A stretch of DNA of 8,856 bases from Actinomycetes bacterium (GTDB lineage: Bacteria > Actinomycetota > Actinomycetes > Actinomycetales > Demequinaceae), in assembly GCA_023428185.1 (NCBI GenBank), contig JAEYYZ010000028.1, forward strand, positions 1-8,856, read 5' to 3'. Positions 6,589-8,856 of the stretch are shown piece by piece. How positions within the stretch are numbered: the first letter of the stretch is position 1; each line of letters opens with the position of its first letter. The translations under genes and the position numbers were made by a program. The notes below the pieces were generated by a model. The model was not told the DNA's origin and searched no databases. It worked only from the letters and a program-made list of their open reading frames with translations.

Positions 6589-7533
6589 ATGACAATGAAT
6601 CGAGATGCCGTGACCAAGGCTGTCATTCCTGCGGCCGGGATGGGAACCCGCTTCTTGCCCGCCTCCAAAGCCATTCCCAAGGAAATGCTGCCCCTTGTGG
6701 ACCGGCCTGCCATCCAGTGGGTTCTCGAGGAGGCTCACGCGGCGGGACTCACGCATCGTGCCATCATCACCGCAGAGGGCAAAGAGGCGTTGCGCCATCA
6801 CTTTGCCCCCGCGCCAGAGCTCGAAGCGGCGATGGCCGCCAAGGGCGATGCCATTCGCGGGCAGGCGTTGCAGCGCCTGGCCGCCCTCGGTGAACCCACC
6901 TGGATTGTTCAAGATGAGGCGCGCGGTCTGGGGCATGCAGTGGCGTGCGCCGAGGATTTTGTCGCTGGCGAACCGTTTGCAGTGTTGCTCGGCGATGACC
7001 TCTTGGATCCCCACACTCCGATGCTCGCCACTATGGCGCAAGTGAGAGCCCTAGCGGGTGGCTCCGTGTTACTCCTGCTGGAGGTGCCGGATTCCATGAC
7101 TCACCTTTACGGGGTCGCGGAGGTGGTGCCCGCCGCCCAAGACGTGGTTGAAGACCCGTCTTTGGAGGGTGTCGAAGTGCATCGTGTGGTGAGGCTTCAA
7201 GAAAAGCCAGCCCCCGGGGAGGCCAAGTCCAACCTCGCGGTCATTGGTCGTTACGTACTCGACCCTGCCGTGTTCGACGTGCTCCGGCACACGCCGCCGG
7301 GTAAAGGTGGCGAAATTCAGATCACCGACGCTATTGATACCTTGGCGGGCATGGAGCCTGGTGTGGGGGGAGGGGTGCACGGCATCGTCTTCAGGGGAGC
7401 GCGTCACGACACCGGTGACACGCTGGAGTATACGAAGGCGGTAGTGCAGCTCGCGTGCGCGGATCCACGGCTAGGTCCCGACTTTGCCTCCTGGTTGGCA
7501 GACTTCCAGCCAACGGCGGTCGCGCACCAGTGA
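6589..7533 (+). CDS. galU: UTP--glucose-1-phosphate uridylyltransferase
   Basis: 314 residues, the normal length. Cytosolic enzyme joining UTP and glucose-1-phosphate to give UDP-glucose and pyrophosphate, the sugar donor for envelope glycans and trehalose. Signature elements in order: the nucleotide-binding loop AAGMGTRFLP (15-24) with Lys27 and Lys31 in SKAIPKEM; ARGLGHAV (111-118); the metal site LLGDD (133-137); EKP (205-207); SNLAVIGRYVL (214-224); GGEIQITDAID (240-250); and HDTGD (273-277). Mild departures from family consensus are VQDEARGLG where VRQGxxxGLG is usual, and HDTGD for YDTGD, but the catalytic residues that I can place are kept. The start ATG 6589 has a Shine-Dalgarno; ATG 6595 is also possible. 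It heads a tightly packed set: its TGA overlaps the GTG of the next gene as GTGA, implying translational coupling. Confidence 0.93.
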   Translation: MTMNRDAVTKAVIPAAGMGTRFLPASKAIPKEMLPLVDRPAIQWVLEEAHAAGLTHRAIITAEGKEALRHHFAPAPELEAAMAAKGDAIRGQALQRLAALGEPTWIVQDEARGLGHAVACAEDFVAGEPFAVLLGDDLLDPHTPMLATMAQVRALAGGSVLLLLEVPDSMTHLYGVAEVVPAAQDVVEDPSLEGVEVHRVVRLQEKPAPGEAKSNLAVIGRYVLDPAVFDVLRHTPPGKGGEIQITDAIDTLAGMEPGVGGGVHGIVFRGARHDTGDTLEYTKAVVQLACADPRLGPDFASWLADFQPTAVAHQ

Positions 7534-8771
7534 CCCTTGGACCGGTGACGGCGCGCACTGTCGAGGACCACGCACGGGCGGTGGCCCAGGCGCTCGCAAC
7601 TCTTCCCGCGATTGACGTTGCCCCGGACGATGCAAGGGGGGCAATGCTTGCTGCTGACGTGATCTCGCCCGTGCCCGTGCCTGCGGAGGCGACAGTGGCG
7701 TGCGATGGTTACGCCTTGCGTGCGGCAGACGTGGACACAGCGACCCAAGCCGCGCCGGTTGTGCTTCCTGTGACTCACGATGCCGGGTTCGACTCCAAGG
7801 GAAAAATGACTCTTGTGCCGGGCACAGCGGTCCGAGTGGTCTCCGGAGCGCGACTGCCAACGGGAGCGGACTCTGTAGTTGCCATCGGGGATACTGACGG
7901 CGGAGTCGCGCGGGTGCGGGTCGCGTCTCGCGTGGGGGTGGGTCAACACGTACGCGCCCCCGGATCGGATGTTCCCCTGGGCGTTGCTGTGCTTACCTCG
8001 GGAACCCGGCTTGCACCCCGCCACTTGGCGGTTGTCGCCGCCATGGGAGTGCGCCGAGTCAGGGTGCACCCGGTGCCACGAGTGGTGGTGCTTGCTGTGG
8101 GTGCAGAACTCTCGGGAAGTGGACCTGGCGGCATTGCGAGCGCCGTCCCGGAGACCACAGGGCACCTGATCGCTGATCTGGTGCGCGACGCGGGCGCGCA
8201 TGCGTACAGGGTGACGGTAGCAAGCGATGACCACAAAGCCATTCGCGCGGCCATCGAAGATCACATTGTCAGGGCGGACGTGCTCATCACCACTGGCGGT
8301 CTTTCCCAGGCGCGGCATGACACCGTGGCGCATGTGCTCAGCCACCTGGGCGAATTCCATGTCAGCGAGGTGCTGCTATACCCGGCGGCACGGCATGGAG
8401 TGGGACAACTGGACAACCACGGCAGGTCCATACCGGTCTTGGCCTTGCCGGGACGGCCGCTCACGGCATTCATGGCCTTTGAGGCCTACGTGCGTGATGC
8501 GTTGCGAGCGATGAGCGGACTGGACGGTGCCCGTCCCACGGTCCCCGCAGTAGCGACCCAGTCGTGGACCTCAGTGGTGGGCGTGGAGCACCCGGTTCTG
8601 GTGCGGGTCGACCAAGGCGGGAGCGTGGGGTTGAGAGCAACTCCGGTGGGCGACCCCTTGAGCCCTTCGCTGAGCGCGCTAGCGAGTGCCAACGGATTGG
8701 CATGGGTGCCCGCAGAGTCGGGTGGTGTCAAAGAGGGCTCGGTGGTGCGATGCCACGTGTGGGATTCGTGA
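7530..8771 (+). CDS. glp: MoeA-like protein, probable Glp (gephyrin-like) with eroded active site
   Basis: 413 residues with MoeA/gephyrin-E domain order: N-terminal domains I-II with VACDGYALRAAD (56-67) and GTAVRVVSGARLPTGADSVV (98-117); VRAPGSDV (141-148); the MogA-like domain III with RVVVLAVGAEL (184-194), ITTGGLSQARHD (253-264) and ALPGRP (305-310); and a C-terminal beta domain IV. Molybdotransferases normally insert Mo into adenylylated molybdopterin. Here the SxGxxD loop, the (K/Q)PG(K/M)P segment (now YPAARHGVGQL, 284-294), LPGNPxS and the DSN after GEL are all altered. Its place after galU and before rimJ is that of actinobacterial glp, which in Corynebacterium glutamicum works with FtsZ and the membrane protein GlpR in cell division, as I recall. 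I infer that role; a degenerate MoeA is the alternative. The start GTG 7530 overlaps the galU stop; GTG 7545 is possible. Confidence 0.8.
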   Translation: MTLGPVTARTVEDHARAVAQALATLPAIDVAPDDARGAMLAADVISPVPVPAEATVACDGYALRAADVDTATQAAPVVLPVTHDAGFDSKGKMTLVPGTAVRVVSGARLPTGADSVVAIGDTDGGVARVRVASRVGVGQHVRAPGSDVPLGVAVLTSGTRLAPRHLAVVAAMGVRRVRVHPVPRVVVLAVGAELSGSGPGGIASAVPETTGHLIADLVRDAGAHAYRVTVASDDHKAIRAAIEDHIVRADVLITTGGLSQARHDTVAHVLSHLGEFHVSEVLLYPAARHGVGQLDNHGRSIPVLALPGRPLTAFMAFEAYVRDALRAMSGLDGARPTVPAVATQSWTSVVGVEHPVLVRVDQGGSVGLRATPVGDPLSPSLSALASANGLAWVPAESGGVKEGSVVRCHVWDS

Positions 8772-8856
8772 CGCGCGGCCCCGTGCTGGTGAGGGACGGC
8801 ATCGTGGTGCGCCCTTTACGCAAGTCCGATGCCCACGAGTGGCTCACCCTGCGCGA
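8750..8856 (+). CDS. rimJ: RimJ/RimL-type GNAT N-acetyltransferase, 3' end outside window
   Basis: Only about 35 N-terminal residues are visible. They read VLVRDGIVVRPLRKSDAHEW, the typical opening of RimJ/RimL-like acetyltransferases (a beta strand, then the RPLR-x-x-D motif and a helix). These GNAT enzymes transfer acetyl from acetyl-CoA to protein N-termini or small amines. Two in-frame starts are possible. ATG 8750 gives MPRVGFVTRG and overlaps the previous gene by 22 bp. GTG 8768 gives a 4-bp GTGA overlap like the galU/glp junction. I list the ATG, without firm preference. Position after galU and glp matches the conserved actinobacterial order and supports the name. Confidence 0.75.
   Translation, partial: MPRVGFVTRGPVLVRDGIVVRPLRKSDAHEWLTLR

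Noticed and set aside
7455..7529. 25-codon N-terminal extension of the MoeA-like protein
   Set aside because: It would overlap galU by 79 bp and has no family similarity; the GTGA overlap start at 7530 fits the MoeA N-terminus.
7404..8360. 318-codon open frame antisense to galU/glp
   Set aside because: His/Arg/Cys-rich translation without motifs or ribosome site, wholly opposite well-supported MoeA-like and GalU frames.

Overview
The window is about 65% G+C by eye, dense, and uses many GTG starts, sometimes with no leader. It is typical of a high-GC actinobacterium. The gene order 5-formyltetrahydrofolate cyclo-ligase (divergent) / galU / MoeA-like glp / rimJ-type acetyltransferase is the chromosomal order I know from Actinobacteria, and the large pseudo-helicase resembles proteins of the order Micrococcales. 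Nothing points to a plasmid, phage or insertion sequence, so this looks like core chromosome. The genus cannot be named from the sequence.

Layout. (1) 2-1267, + strand: 3' part of an MFS transporter gene cut by the window edge. (2) 1268-1418: a 151-bp gap with a 17-bp hairpin, then a possible -10 box placed so that the next mRNA would begin at its GTG. (3) 1419-5606, + strand: a 1395-residue protein with the fold order of an actinobacterial SF1 helicase plus C-terminal Vsr-like nuclease domain. Every ATPase motif I can place is destroyed. It carries a long Pro-Glu/Pro-Gln tail. (4) 5578-6517, - strand: a two-gene unit, 5-formyltetrahydrofolate cyclo-ligase then an FmdB-type zinc-ribbon protein, whose end overlaps the large gene tail-to-tail by 29 bp. 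(5) 6518-6588: a short divergent intergenic region. (6) 6589-8856, + strand: galU, a MoeA-like gene (probably glp) and the start of a RimJ-type N-acetyltransferase gene, tightly packed with 4-bp or slightly longer overlaps.

Functionally, galU makes UDP-glucose for the envelope. The MoeA-like protein keeps the MoeA fold but lacks several molybdotransferase signatures, which fits the actinobacterial cell-division protein Glp better than cofactor synthesis. The cyclo-ligase salvages 5-formyl-THF. The role of the pseudo-helicase is unknown.

The most noteworthy content is two apparent pseudoenzymes in one 9-kb window: the giant dead helicase/nuclease with a Pro-rich tail, and the MoeA-like protein with an eroded active site. 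No defence system, CRISPR array, tRNA, rRNA or mobile element was found, and no stretch over 300 bp lacks a gene.
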